Part shown: positions 1 to 11,539 of the stretch, piece by piece
Layout: each line of letters begins with the position of its first letter
How positions within the stretch are numbered: position 1 is the first letter of the stretch
From: Valencia hispanica
Lineage: Eukaryota; Chordata; Actinopteri; Cyprinodontiformes; Valenciidae
DNA: 64,000 nucleotides
Direction of reading: 5' to 3'
Assembly (NCBI GenBank): GCA_963556495.2
Contig: OY747707.1
Location: forward strand, 29,279,871 to 29,343,870
Program-made: the position numbers and the translations under genes
Notes under the pieces: model-generated
What the model was told of the DNA's origin: nothing
Databases searched by the model: none
What the model saw: the letters and a program-made list of their open reading frames with translations, nothing else

Positions 1-1385
1 TGTAATGATAAAAATGTAACTTTCATATATTTTAGATTCATTGCACACCAACTGAAATATTTCAGGTCTTTTATTGTTTTAAAACTGATGATTTTGGCAT
101 ACAGCTCATGAAAACCCCAAATTCCTATCTCAAAAAATTTGCATATCATGAAAAGGTTCTCTAAACGAGCTATTAACCTAATCATTTGAATCAACTAATT
201 AACTCTAAACACCTGCAAAAGATTCCTGAGGCTTTTAAAAACTCCCAGCCTGGTTCATTACTCAAAACTGCGATCATGGGTAAGACTGCCGACCTGACTG
301 CTGCCCAGAAGGCCATCATTGACACCCTCAAGCAAGAGGGTAAGACACAGAAAGAAATTTCTGAACGAATAGGCTGTTCCCAGAGTGCTGTATCAAGGCA
401 CCTCAGTGGGAAGTATGTGGGAAGGAAAAAGTGTGGCAAAAAACGCTGCACAACGAGAAGAGGTGACCGGACCCTGAGGAAGATTGTGGAGAAGGACCGA
501 TTCCAGACCTTGGGGGACCTGCGGAAGCAGTGGACTGAGTCTGGAGTAGAAACATCCAGAGCCACCGTGCACAGGCGTGTGCAGGAAATGGGCTACAGGT
601 GCCGCATTCCCCAGGTCAAGACACTTTTGAACCAGAAACAGCGGCAGAAGCGTTTGACCTGGGCTACAGAGAAGCAGCACTGGACTGTTGCTCAGTGGTC
701 CAAAGTACTTTTTTCGGATGAAAGCAAATTTTGCATGTCATTCGGAAATCAAGGTGCCAGAGTCTGGAGAAAGACTGGGGAGAAGGAAATGCCAAAATGC
801 CTGAAGTCATTTTTCAGCACGACCTGGCACCTGCTCACAGTGCCAAAACCACTGGTAAATGGTTTACTGACCATTTACATTACTGTGCTCAATTGGCCTG
901 CCAACGCTCCTGACCTGAACCCCATAGAGAATCTGTGGGATATTGTGAAGAGGAAGTTGAGAGACGCAAGACCCAACACTCTGGATGAGCTTAAGGCCGC
1001 TATCGAAGTATCCTGGGCCTCCATAACACCTCAGCAGTGCCACAGGCTGATTGCCTCCATGCCACGCCGCATTGAAGCAGTCATTTCTGCAAAAGGATTC
1101 CCGACCAAGTATTGAGTGCATAACTGAACATAATTATTTGACTTTTTTTGTATTAAAAACACTTTTCTTTTATTGGTCGGATGAAATATGCTAATTTTTT
1201 GAGATAGGAATTTTGGGTTTTCATGAGCTGTATGCCAAAATCATCAGTTTTAAAACAATAAAAGACCTGAAATATTTCAGTTGGTGTGCAATGAATCTAA
1301 AATATATGAAAGTTTAATTTTTATCATTACATTATGGGAAATAATGAACTTTATCACAATATGCTAATTTTTTGAGAAGGACCTG
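1..1385 (+). mobile_element. Tc1/mariner-type transposon, left end cut by window edge
   Basis: A teleost Tc1-like DNA transposon. The long terminal inverted repeats are visible: positions 1-145 match the reverse complement of about 1190-1330, including the shared stretch around 'ttggcatacagctcatgaaa'. The right end runs to ...aaggacctg at 1385, followed by TA, the Tc1 target site. By comparison with the right end, roughly 55 bases of the left repeat fall before the window. The two inner repeats are still very similar, so the copy is not ancient. It lies in intron 4 of the glypican gene, on the opposite strand to it. Confidence 0.93.
276..1115 (+). pseudogene. Tc1-like transposase with internal deletion and frame switch
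   Basis: Remnant of a cut-and-paste DDE transposase. The open frame begins at 186, but the family's usual start is the ATG at 276 (MGKTADLT...). The N-terminal helix-turn-helix DNA-binding part is intact (GCSQSAVSRHLSGK), followed by the second HTH region and the first catalytic Asp in FSDESKF. Around 800-813 a block present in relatives is missing, and the frame shifts. The motif with the second catalytic Asp (QHDLAPAHS) is then readable only in another frame (about 808-880). Near 875 the original frame returns, giving APDLNPIENLW with the final acidic residue. The result is one uninterrupted 309-codon frame that lacks the second catalytic Asp, so the product should not be an active transposase. 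DNA binding may persist. Reading of the deletion relies on recall of the family. Confidence 0.9.
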
Positions 1386-1387
1386 TA

Positions 1388-2168
1388 CTTGGATTATGTT
1401 TTAATGCAATTGTATTTTCCTGAGAAATAGATGGAAGTCTTGCTGATTCAAATACACCCATATAAGGATGTATTAGTCTTAATTGACTAAAGAGCTACAT
1501 GCAGGCTGTTTTTTTTTGTATGGCCGATTTCTACAAGTGAGCCAGTGAAGTTTCCAGAAGCAGGGGGATTTCGCTGGCATTTTTCTAGTCTGGACTGAAG
1601 ACAGTGACGTCACAGAGGGATAAGTGCTGCCGGAGCTGGATTTTTGCTTGGACAACAGATAAGCTTATATATAAAAATTGTTTCATTTAATAACCTTTTG
1701 TTTATGAACATTCACTAAACAGACTTGAAGTGCACATTTGACTGAGCTGCCTGACTGAACTGTTACATGACTGAACTGTAAGTACTTTTGAAAAAAAGAA
1801 AAGAAAAAACAATTGTGTCAGCAAGAATTGCTTCAAGCTGAAGGTTAAATAATTACCTATATTTTGTATTTTTATTTAAAAAAAACATTTAAAAAAAAAC
1901 TGTGGACAATTTAAGTTCTATCTATTTTATGATTTGATAATTTGTGTTGTGAGATATTATTATTGTTCTTGGAAAAAATAGAACCAAGTTGGAAAAACTT
2001 AAATGCTTAGCATCCTCCTGTATGACCTTAGAGTTTAAATGTAATTTTACTACTGTATATTTGCTCACTTTAAGTAGTGGCTACACAAACCTTTCTGGTA
2101 ATTTTATTTGGTGTTCTGTTTTCTTTTTTGGAATAGCCATTTCCTATTAAACCTGTCAATCTGTAGCC
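1388..2168. other. Intron 4 segment without recognised features
   Basis: AT-rich non-coding sequence between the Tc1 element and the foldback-like element. It contains short A and T runs (1792-1810, 1878-1900) but no exon, RNA gene or terminal repeat that I recognise. Confidence 0.6.
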
Positions 2169-3005
2169 TATAGAGCTCCGGACGTCACGTGACTCTCAGA
2201 GCGTAGGCGCCATGTTGGCAGGCATGAACCTCATCAATATGAACGTCGCTGGCTGTGATTTTACTCCATCGGAGTTTACTCCCCATTTTAAAACGAAATA
2301 TATTATTGTCTATACTGGGAAATTTAAATGATTAACCATCTCCGACCATTACCATGCCCTTTGGATATTTTTTAAAACTTTAGAAGCTGTCAGAGCGGAC
2401 CTTTTACCGGAGATACTCTCACAACAGCGTCAGTTTGTTTTTAAAGTTGCTGGGGACAATAACCATAAACTTAAGTGTGATTTGAAGATGGCTGGGGACA
2501 ATTATTAATTTTTCATGTAGTCTATAAAGATTCATCTGTTTCACGTTTATGCACTACAGTGAATAAACAGGTGTTGAAAATCGTATCTTTAAAAAAATCG
2601 TATCAATAAAAGTTGAAAGCCATAAGCTTATGCGTTTTGTTTCACCAACGGCACTGAAAACCATCATTAGGCTGTTGGCTTGCATGGCTTCATTAAAATC
2701 CACATCATAGCACAAAGAACAATGCTGGCTATATACTCGCCCCAGAAGAATATGTGCAACAATAAAACGCGTTACCTTTGCAACCCTTGCAGTTCTGTGT
2801 GGAGAATCTTCAACACTAACTTACAGTTCAGAGTCCTGCAACAGGGCGGGTACCTGCGGGTGACCCGCATAAGATTTTTACATCATAAAGCTGTTAAATT
2901 AAATTTCAGGGGTCCGGGAGGAAGTTTCTTTAATGCAGGCGGGTTGCGAGTGAGAAAATATAATTGTTTATAATATTTTGTTTAAGACTCCCAAAGACAA
3001 TTGTG

Positions 3006-3190
3006 TTGTATAGTGATATGTGGAAAGAACATGCCAGAATATTCCGCGCTGACAGCGGAATATTCTCGCTATCTAGGCATCCAGCGCTGCTAGAGAGACT
3101 TTACTGCAACGGGATTTGCGATTCATGAACTGAGAACACAGTTAAAACCAGCAACTGTGGACGATTTTTCGTTTCTGCACAGTGATCTTT
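3006..3190 (+). pseudogene. hAT transposase C-terminal (dimerisation) fragment, plus-strand arm of copy A
   Basis: Translation from about 3018 gives WKEHARIFRADSGIFSLS then RHPALLER, a decayed version of the segment best preserved at 13579-13815. hAT transposases end in a dimerisation domain containing an ER-x-FSAAG-like motif and an R-x-x-(L/V)-x-P-x-x-(V)-(D) stretch. This copy has in-frame stops and small indels after the LER motif. It faces an inverted copy immediately downstream. Confidence 0.6.
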
Positions 3191-3360
3191 GCATCAAATA
3201 AATTTATGTTTTCATAAATTTCAGAAAAATCTCTCTCTGGCAGCGCAGGATGCCTAGATAGCCGGAATATTCCGCTGTCAGTGCAAAGTTGGGGGGATAT
3301 TCTGGCATGCTTCTCCATAAACACATTATATCAACACGATTCTCTTTGGGAGTCTTAAAC
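3190..3360 (-). pseudogene. hAT transposase C-terminal fragment, minus-strand arm of copy A
   Basis: On the minus strand the frame within 3142-3324 reads KHARISPQLCTDSGIF then RLSRHPALPERDFS, matching the hAT dimerisation segment. The frame then crosses the palindrome centre and leaves homology. The flanking sequence (ctctttgggagtcttaaac, 3340-3358) mirrors gtttaagactcccaaagac on the other side (2980-2998), confirming the inverted arrangement. Confidence 0.65.
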
Positions 3361-4356
3361 AAACAAAAATATCCCATAAATATTTTTTCACCCGCAGTAA
3401 AGAAACTTTTGCCAGACCCTTGAAATATAATTTATGTATTTTTCCATCTACTCGCAAAATTGCAGGACTCTGAGCCCTGGACATGTTTGCAGCGGACTAC
3501 AAGTCTTTTAAAACCTCGACATATCCACTGCTGTATAATGTGAATGTATATGAAAGTGTAATGAAATGATTTAAATAGTAGTCTGTTCAGACACTGATTA
3601 TGTGGAAATGTGGATGTTAGAGCTGGTAAGAAATTTCGCATCAAGTTTTAAAAAGTGGTGGGGGAAAAAAATCATCAATCATAAATATCCCCGGCGTCAC
3701 CGGCTAAAAGGACGCCCATCCCCTGACATATACAATTTCCTGATCAATTTTCCCTCGCCCTACTCCGGAGCATCGCTTAAAGTATATAAAAGTCTGGAGG
3801 GATATAAATGGACACAATCGGGGTTTGTTATCGGGATCCAGATCTGGAATCTTCCTGCACAGGATTGTGTTGTTGTCACCGGGAGGGAGACCTGTCCTGA
3901 TTTTGGTTACCATTGCTAGGTCATGTCTTTGCGCAACATTTTGTATGTTCATCTCAGGAAATAAAGTATTTTTATTTCTAAATAATTTGCATCACTTAAT
4001 GATACAAGAGCAGTTATCAAACAAACGGTATTAAATCTGAATTACAGGTGAATCACTCAAAAAACCAATATGAAACGGCTTCATTGCTCCCTGATCTCTA
4101 GCGCGTTTCATGGCAATGATCCATAGTTTTCTGCATTCTGGATCCTTGGGAATCCTATAGAACGTTTCTCCCTTATTTCATCAGCGTCTGTTATGGCATC
4201 CTGGGGCACAACAGGTATCCATCATATTTACCGTTTCTAACTTTGGGTTAGCAGCAAATAAAAACAACTGCGGGAGACTGCCTCCCACAATGGCGCTTAT
4301 TCGATTTTAACTGTTGCATGGTGGGAGAAGTGACGTCAACTCCTGGAGCTCTATCT

Positions 4357-5549
4357 TCCGAACAAAGGCAAGGTGTTTGCTAATTACAGATAGGGTGGGC
4401 CGGTCACTGTCTGAATCAAACAGGTTACTGGTCACCAGAGCAGAGCTGTGAATGGCCGCTTATTACTGCCAATAAAAATGAATATACGAAATTATTTCCT
4501 CAAATACACAAGAAGGACAAGTGACGGTGCAGATGAGAGGAAGCAGGAAGCAGTGCCATACACCTTGCAATACTTGAAGGCAGAGGGGTCACACCGCCTC
4601 GTTCTACTTTCTGTGCTTCTTAGCTGTTGTAGCTACATCCTCTACCATGAATGTTTATTCCAGTGTTAAGTTTGACATCGGTGCTCATCTATCTAAGAAG
4701 TAAAGCATCAGGTGATCTCTGTATGCCCCAGCCCCTGATGTTAGCATGAACTGCCAAACTGCCGCGTTTTAGTGACAGAAAGTTTCTCGATAACGCAACA
4801 GTGACCAAAAAGCCACTGTTTAGCCTTAAGCAGATAGAAATGTGGGTTAAAACAGTATAGCCCACCAGAAAACTTGTGATGTCCCCCCTATCATTTGTTT
4901 CTGTTGCCAGGTCTGCTGGACTGTAACCTGAATAACCTCTAGTACGGTTAACCTGAATTAATGCAGGGAATTTATGATACCATTTCGGGGTTTAAACTGC
5001 TCTTTAAAATTTTTATTAGGATAAAGGATATTTATAGCAAAAGATTGTATATTAAAAAGATGAACAACACACAATAAAAAAGATGAAAATTGGGTCTAAG
5101 GAGGTTTTCTGCCTTTTTATATAATAAGGGTCTTAACAACAAAGAAAGCCAAGCATAAAACTGAAATATATAAAAATAAGAAAAAGGAACACCGTGTCTT
5201 TCTTAGACTATAATCCAGAAGTAGAATACATTGTCAGGCATTCCTATTTTTTTTATACATTTCTTAGGAAAACTTGTGCTTTTATACCACATCTGTCTTA
5301 GTTTGCCTCTGGCTATGCCAGCCCCTTTCAGCACCACAACCATTGCAGATGAGGTGAGGTAAAGCTTTGCTTTAATGTGGACTGGTATCTTTTTTTTTTT
5401 TTTTTGTTCAGGCTCTCTCATACTTTTGAATTTCTCTAACAAGGGGGTGTTTTTTTTGGGGGGGGGGATGCTCCTCTCAGGGAATGGATCAAATTTCACC
5501 TTCCAAACATCTCGTCTTCTTTGGCCACTGGAGCAGATACATATTAGCC
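4357..5549. other. Intron 4 segment, mostly unrecognised, with T and G homopolymer runs
   Basis: Non-coding sequence. A T-run lies at about 5390-5405, and a T-run followed by a G-run at about 5450-5468 ('gtttttttt' then ten G). Minus-strand open frames here are low-complexity and lack exon signals. No repeat family recognised with confidence. Confidence 0.5.
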
Positions 5550-5845
5550 TTAAAGGTCTCATTCACCGAGAAACCGTGTAAAGCTTGTTCTTTTTGAAAT
5601 ACTATCGGTCACTCTGAGTTGTGTATGCATGCTTGAAGATTTTTTTCCAACTCGCTTTGCCCCCATTAGCTGCAGAATGAAAATAAATGGCAAAAACGAG
5701 CGAGTCAGAAAAAGACAGTCCCTTCTACAACACAGAAAAAATTTGTATTCATGTTCTTGGGTACTTTGGCTTGCGACCACTCACAGGAAGGCCGTGTTGA
5801 TTCTGTTGCCAGGAGAGAGCAGAACACGTCTCTGCTAGTAGAAGC
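5550..5845 (+). mobile_element. Partial TTAA-flanked DNA element (same family as 7017-8212)
   Basis: Begins TTAA at 5550-5553 followed by aggtctcattcaccgagaaa. The next 290 bases track 7017-7270 (shared blocks: 'ggtctcattca', 'cactctgagt', 'gagcgagtcagaaaaag', 'ttggcttgcg'). The right half and right terminal repeat are missing, so the copy is truncated near the short 'agtagaagcta' repeats at 5838-5885. Confidence 0.75.
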
Positions 5846-5885
5846 TAACTGTTAGCAACTTGGTTAGTAGAAGCTAGTAGAAGGG

Positions 5886-6539
5886 TCTGAATCAGCATGC
5901 AACTCAGCCAAATGGTATTTCCAATAGCACTAATTTGTCTCTTTGGAAAACAGGTAAGAGCTTTCCTGACAATTTTACACCTAGAGCCCAGTCAAAGCCT
6001 TTTTGTGCTTAGACCTCAAGTTAATTGAAAATCATTCAGCCTGTAATGAGCATGAAATGCCAGAGCCAAGACATATAGAACTGATATTATGTCTGCACCA
6101 GGGAACAATAATCCAATTGACAACAGCTCTGATAAAGACAGAGAGAGCATTGCTCAAGGATTAATGGCCGCAATGAAAAAGTGTCAAACTGAAATGGAGC
6201 TGTTTCAAAAATTAATTCTTTATTACTTTTCACTGGAAGAAATGCTAATATTTTTGAAAACATGTGCTTTTGAACTAAACCCTATTCACAGTTAACGAGG
6301 GTCGTATCCTAAGATGGTTGCAATACAACCCGATGTTTGAGTTTGAAGTAAGTGTACATCTATTTCAGGGTATATTGCATACTGTTTTTGTGCATGAGCT
6401 TCAATGCATTAGGGGCAAAGCAAAAATGCTTGATGTTATAACACAGACTCAGTGGTGAATCATTACACATTTTCCAGCCACTTAATTAAGTATGCGTTTT
6501 GTTGCTGGGTTAGACTCCCTTTTGTTTTCAGAAAGACCT
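5886..6539. other. Intron 4 segment without recognised features
   Basis: Ordinary AT-rich intronic sequence. The short plus-strand open frame 6089-6295 has no recognisable domain and no splice-site context that I can support. Confidence 0.5.
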
Positions 6540-7009
6540 CAATTCTTTATGGAACAGATTTAACAAGGTGTCAGGAACATTCTTCAGAAACCTATGTCTA
6601 TATAAACATGATAGCATCACTCAGTTCCTGCAGATTCTTGGTGCCTGTTCATGATTCAAATATCCCCTTCCAACAAACCACAAAAGTTGCTCTATTAGGT
6701 TGAGTTCTGGTGACTATGGAGGTCACTGGTACAAAGTAAATTCAGTGTCCTGTTTAGGATACCAGTTTGAAATGATTTATGGTTTGTGACATGGTGCATT
6801 AGCCTGCTGCAAATAGCAAATCAGATTTTTGCACTGTGATCATAACAGATGGACATGGTAAGGAATAATATAGGTAAGGTGAACCCTTTAAATTATGCTG
6901 AACTGAAGGGGCCAGATAAATACACCTCGCCAGCTTTTGGTTCTAGCACCACCCTGTTGATACAAGGCAGGATAGATACAAGATTTCATGATATTTATGC
7001 AAATTCTAG
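6540..7009 (-). mobile_element. Degraded Tc1-like element, antisense
   Basis: Read on the minus strand this matches the transposase interior of a widespread fish Tc1 subfamily. Recognisable blocks are 'gctctattaggttgag' then 'ttctggtgactatggaggtc' (6690-6724), 'gacatggtgcattagcctgctg' (6787-6809) and 'ttgatacaaggcaggataga' (6957-6976). Coding capacity is lost through indels. Its downstream end is cut by the TTAA element starting at 7013. Identification is by recalled family sequence, not by search. Confidence 0.75.
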
Positions 7010-7016
7010 GCTTTAA

Positions 7017-8212
7017 AGGTCTCATTCACTGAGAAACCGATTAAAACTCTCTCTTTGAAATACGACCCTTCACTCTGAGTAGGACATGTATGCTGCACAT
7101 GATACTGTCGTCCAACCCCCATTGCCTGCACTAGCCAAAAAAAAGGAATAGACGGCAACAATGAGCGAGTCAGAAAAAGCGGTGTTTATCTACATAGAAG
7201 TGTATCCTGGCCACGCCCACCTTGGCTTGCGTCTGCCCTCAGGTAGGTGGGGGACAGAGAGAGGAGAGCGCATCTCAACCAGTGTTGCCAACTTAGTGTT
7301 TCTAACTACTTTTTAGAGCCCCTTAACAACTTTTTTTTTCTTTCGAAAAAGCGTCTAGCGACAAATCTAGCGACATTTCTGACCACCCTTAGCTACTTTC
7401 TGGGAGACTTTTTCGCTGATATTTCCTGCAGATTAGAGACCTAGCTTGATCAGCATCCAGAATGTCCTTCCAGACACCGAGAAAGGGAATGACCAGTAGG
7501 GATGACCAGGGATGATATATCGATACACCAATATATCAAGATATTTTATTTCCCGATATATCGATATTCAAAAGCATGATAATAATAATGGAACCATTAT
7601 TGATGACATAATAATGACTGTTATTTTTGTAGTAAAATTAAAAGTATGACTAGTTTGTGGCTGTTTTAACCTTCTGTGTTCCAGTGGATCAACTAGATCT
7701 AGTAATAAAACTGGATGTGTTAAAGTATGAAACAGGTTGGGCTGTTTAAAATGATTTGACAGTTTTTCTACAGTTAAATTTTATTTTTTGGTGCTATAAA
7801 AATCACAATATATTGTCTTACTCATAGTATCACAATATATCGTATCGCCTTCCCTGTATCGCGATACATATCGTATTGCCAGATTTTTACCAATACACAT
7901 CCCTACTGACCAAACATAAACCTTTCATTTCACCCACTTACAAAGCTGTTTTAAGTTTAATGTTAATTCAAAAGTAAAAAAACAAATCTGTAGGTGTATA
8001 AGAGTGATCTTTCAACGGGAATTAAGGAAGAAGCTTGTCTGTACTACACCGCATCGCACACCTGTGGTGGATTCAAGGAACGTGAGAAATGTATGGTGAG
8101 TTCAAAAACGTATGACATAAAAAAAAAAAATTCCACATAAAACAACTCACAAGACATTTTTTCCATACTAGAGACCACAACAAATTCATTGAAAAATTAG
8201 TGAATGAGACCG
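7017..8212. mobile_element. TTAA-flanked DNA transposon (piggyBac/Kolobok-type), interrupted by a hAT element
   Basis: Terminal inverted repeats: aggtctcattcactgagaaa after TTAA (7013-7016), and the reverse complement of gaaaaattagtgaatgagac just before TTAA at 8213-8216. The TTAA duplication is characteristic of piggyBac and Kolobok superfamilies. The body holds a complete hAT-type insertion (7497-7905). Without it the element is about 780 bp and non-autonomous; no transposase is readable. The neighbouring copy at 5550 is a truncated relative. Confidence 0.8.
7497..7905. mobile_element. hAT-type MITE nested inside the TTAA element
   Basis: Ends are tagggatgaccagggatg on the left and the reverse complement (tagggatgtgtattgg) on the right. 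The flanking 8-mers are atgaccag (7489-7496) and ctgaccaa (7906-7913), sharing the core tgacca, consistent with a slightly decayed 8-bp hAT target duplication. The interior is rich in 'atatcgat' motifs and non-coding. About 409 bp. Confidence 0.8.
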
Positions 8213-8216
8213 TTAA

Positions 8217-11200
8217 CATTTTATTGCCAAATGTTCAAACAGCTTCCCTTTAAATTGCAGTGTGTATGCAAAGTCCCTTCACTGTAGTCTGTAGCAGTAT
8301 ATATGTGCGTCTGTCCTTGTGTGAGTGCTGTAGTCACTATCCTAGTTCAGTAGTGTTTAGCTGGCTCTGTCTACTGATTATCCCCTAATAAGTTGGGTTC
8401 TAGAAATTTGTTTTATTTTTTTAAAGGCTGAGGTAGATTAAAGTGAGGTGCTGAATATACTCAACCAAGGACTAGTGATAAAAAACAAAGCTAGCATTTA
8501 TTTTTTAAAGCTCCCGAATCCATTGAATTAGCATTTAGAGCCATATTTGACTATTAATGCCTGGGCTTCTGTGTGTCACTGCACAGACTTTGTGTAATAA
8601 CTACACTTTCAAAAACTTTCAAAAGTGTGGCCCACATAATGATTCAGTGTGCCCCAGGATGCACTTCAACAATGGTAGACACAGTTGATGATAGTCAATA
8701 CTTTTATTATTGAGATTTTCCCAGATACAAAACCTTTAAAAAAAGATACAAATTAAAATCTTCTTAAAATGGAAAATTCATCGTTAACCTTTTTTGTTTT
8801 TCTGTGCTTTTATTGTAGTTTCATAATAAATAAATGAAACTCAGTTTGAAGACGTTTTGGCTAAGCTATTTTGTGCTTGTGCTTCAATCTGATAATGCTT
8901 TTTTCCCTTTTTTGTGTTATGAGCTGATAATACTGTGAGTTGTGCTTGATGCTCATGTTCAAATACCACACCAAAATGCAAGAGAGCAAACTGAAATCTA
9001 ATAATAGATTTATTATTCTGGGTTTTCGTCCACTATGTATCTGCTTTGAGGGTAAGTAATGAAACCTGACATCTGTCAGCCTTGTGCTATCTGCTGCCAC
9101 AGTGCAGCTGCTCACCATGACACCATTAGTCAATGCAAAACATGGAACAAAGCAAAAATGGTTGCTCTCGATTGTTGTGTAAACCAGTTAAAAATCTCCC
9201 TGACCTTTAGTAGTTTAACTTTGGAGAGTATGTCTAAAAGCTTTCATGATTTCTGATTATATTTTGGCCATTTCTGCATAGATTAAACCTAAAATTCTAT
9301 TTAAAAAAAATCTGTTTATACTATAAGGAAAAAGAAAAAGAAAAAAAAAGCTTAACCTAAAATGACAGATCTCAAGTAGAATCGGCTCCAAGTCTTTGCT
9401 GTTCTCCTACCTTTCAGAGTTAGTTCTGACTCACTGGTCCATACAGTCCCAAGGTATTAGACAGTATGGACCATTGCTGACCTGAAACTTGTATCAAGAC
9501 AGGCAGAAAAAAACTGGATCATACTCAGGAGACAGCAACAAACAACTGCTTAGAGGTGTGTGAGCCCATCCATCAGGTAGTGGAATGTAAGATTGTGCTG
9601 TATTGCTAATTTTGCAATGAATCTGGCTGATGTGTTAATTTGCTAATGCAGACATAATGAGCTAAACACGACACTGAAATATGGGGGCTCTGTTACGGTA
9701 CTTTTCTCCCACAGTAATCAAATATCACTTCACTGGTGAAATACAACCTGAGGATTACTGTTTCTTATGCAATGCACACAACAACCAAAAGCTGGAAAAG
9801 CTTTGAATGCTCCTATATTATTCCATCAAGCAGAAACATGATCTGATTTGTGCCTAAATTATTCTGTAACATGAAAATGACCCCAAACAGGCAGCCAGAA
9901 ACAAACTATTTCCAGTCACAAGAAGAACAATGAATTCTGCAACAGATGGTAGGTCCCAACAGAGCTCTGATCTCGGCATCAATGAGTCAGTGAGGGATTA
10001 CACGAGGAAGGGGAGGCAAGCGAGACCGACTAAATCCATGGAAAACTGAAAAAGTTCTCAGAGCAGCATGGAACACCCGACACCCAGCAGATGCATACCA
10101 AAGGGAAGCAGAGCTGTTACATTTACTGCTCTTTAAATGGCAATAAATTAAACATCAACTAATTCTTAAAAAAACACATCACCTCTTTATAGAAGTATTC
10201 AAAAATTCAGCGGCTAGAGTATATAGAGTAAAGAGTTATCGTTCAAAAAATACATTCATTAAATGTACATTTATTATTTCTTGTGTACAAAAATTTAGGT
10301 ACTTTAGGGTTTTTCAGATCAATTCACATTTTCCATATTTAAAGAGTGTTTTAAACAAGCATTTGTCCCTGAGAAAAAGCAATATGACTAGATCAATAGA
10401 TACAAATCGATAAAATACAGTAATCAGGTCTCTTAAACCATTTTAAAACACAAATATGAGGTCTGGTAATGTCAGCAGGAATCCAAATTCTTAAATCAGT
10501 CTTACTGCAACTCAAGGGCATCAAACATATCCATTATTACATTCACTGATAAAGATTTCTATACACTCTTAACATTCAAATATATGAAAATGAAAAAAAA
10601 AGTGCTTTGTGACTTTATTTTCAATAAACCAACTGAAAGTTGCATAAAAAACCTGACAAAAATGCTATAAGCAGTTAATTTTATAGATGGAAATTATATC
10701 GGCCAGCAATCCTCAAGCTTGCAACAGCCCAGTCCCATTTTTCTTTGTAGAGCTCAACAGGGCAAGGCCATTTGACAGAATCATTTGACATTCTATCAAA
10801 TCTTCTTGAAATATATAAATATTACATATAGATTTGTATTTTCTGCGCCTGAACTGACAAGTTTCTTCTGAACTTCTCTCCAGTTAACTTGACATTCCTC
10901 TGCAGTGCAGTTCTTTCCTATAATCAGTCACCATTTAGCCCAGCAGGAGAGCAGAATCCCATGAATAAAATCTTTTCATGCAGAAAAAAGTTGAGAGAAG
11001 AATGACAGAAAAAACAGCACCTTTTTCACCTCTTATTCGACGGCCAGATCCGAATTTATGAGTGTGATGTAAAAGTAAAAAGTCAACACATCTTAATACC
11101 AGTTGCAATATTCTTAAGTGATAAAAAAAAACAAAAAAAAAACAAAAAAACAAATACATTCCTTTAGAATTATATTTAGTAGCTTGTTAAGTAATATTTT

Positions 11201-11250
11201 GTTAAAACAACTGGAATTAATCTTTTTTAAATTCTTTTTTAGCAGATAAC
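8217..11250. other. Intron 4 segment without recognised genes
   Basis: About 3 kb of AT-rich intronic sequence. I see no exon-like frame, RNA gene or clear terminal repeats. A purine-rich simple run lies at about 9328-9352, and an A/C-rich run at about 11122-11155, which creates the spurious low-complexity minus-strand frames there. Confidence 0.5.
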
Positions 11251-11254
11251 AGCT

Positions 11255-11530
11255 CAAAATAGTTGTAGTTTTCAACAGCTCTCTGACCCATGTCCTTAGA
11301 AATCCCAGTCTATTCTTCTTGTGCAAATCTCTCGGGCTTCTTCAGATTTGATGGTTTTCAGACATGGCGTTAATCTTCAGTACACCCCACAGATTTTTAA
11401 TGGCATTCAAGTTAGACTTTTGTGCCACTCAATCAGTAATGTTCACTTTGGTCTTGTTGCTAACAGCTTTATGTTTTCTTTCAATATCTTTATGTCATTT
11501 TTCATGATCCCCAGTATCAGGTGCACTGAA
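11255..11530 (-). mobile_element. Possible antisense Tc1-like relic
   Basis: The order 'ccagtctattcttcttgtgc', 'caccccacagatttttaatg' and 'attcaagttagacttttgtg' then 'ccactc' resembles the antisense of the Tc1 transposase segment with the W-x3-N-PIENLW-type blocks, as in other antisense relics here (36242-36960, 56740-57260). It is short and diverged, and no terminal repeat is visible. Confidence 0.5.
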
Positions 11531-11539
11531 GTCAGCTAG

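Larger units (their letters stand above)
2169..4356. mobile_element. Foldback-like DNA element, copy A, with internal hAT C-terminal inverted repeat
   Basis: A roughly 2.2 kb unit bounded by similar inverted ends: tatagagctccggacgtcac near 2169-2189, and the reverse complement of gacgtcaactcctggagctctat near 4331-4353. Inside, about 2830-3190 is inverted against about 3190-3480, so the centre can fold into a long hairpin with almost no loop. A second, inverted copy lies at about 12450-15400. The central arms encode the end of a hAT-family transposase (see the arm features). The 3704-3952 minus-strand open frame is part of the repeat and is not supported as a gene. Superfamily assignment is uncertain: internal coding traces say hAT, but the ends do not show a clear 8-bp target duplication. 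Confidence 0.65.

Noticed and set aside
2680..2973. 97-codon plus-strand frame as a gene
   Set aside because: Lies inside foldback copy A and is not conserved as a frame in copy B.
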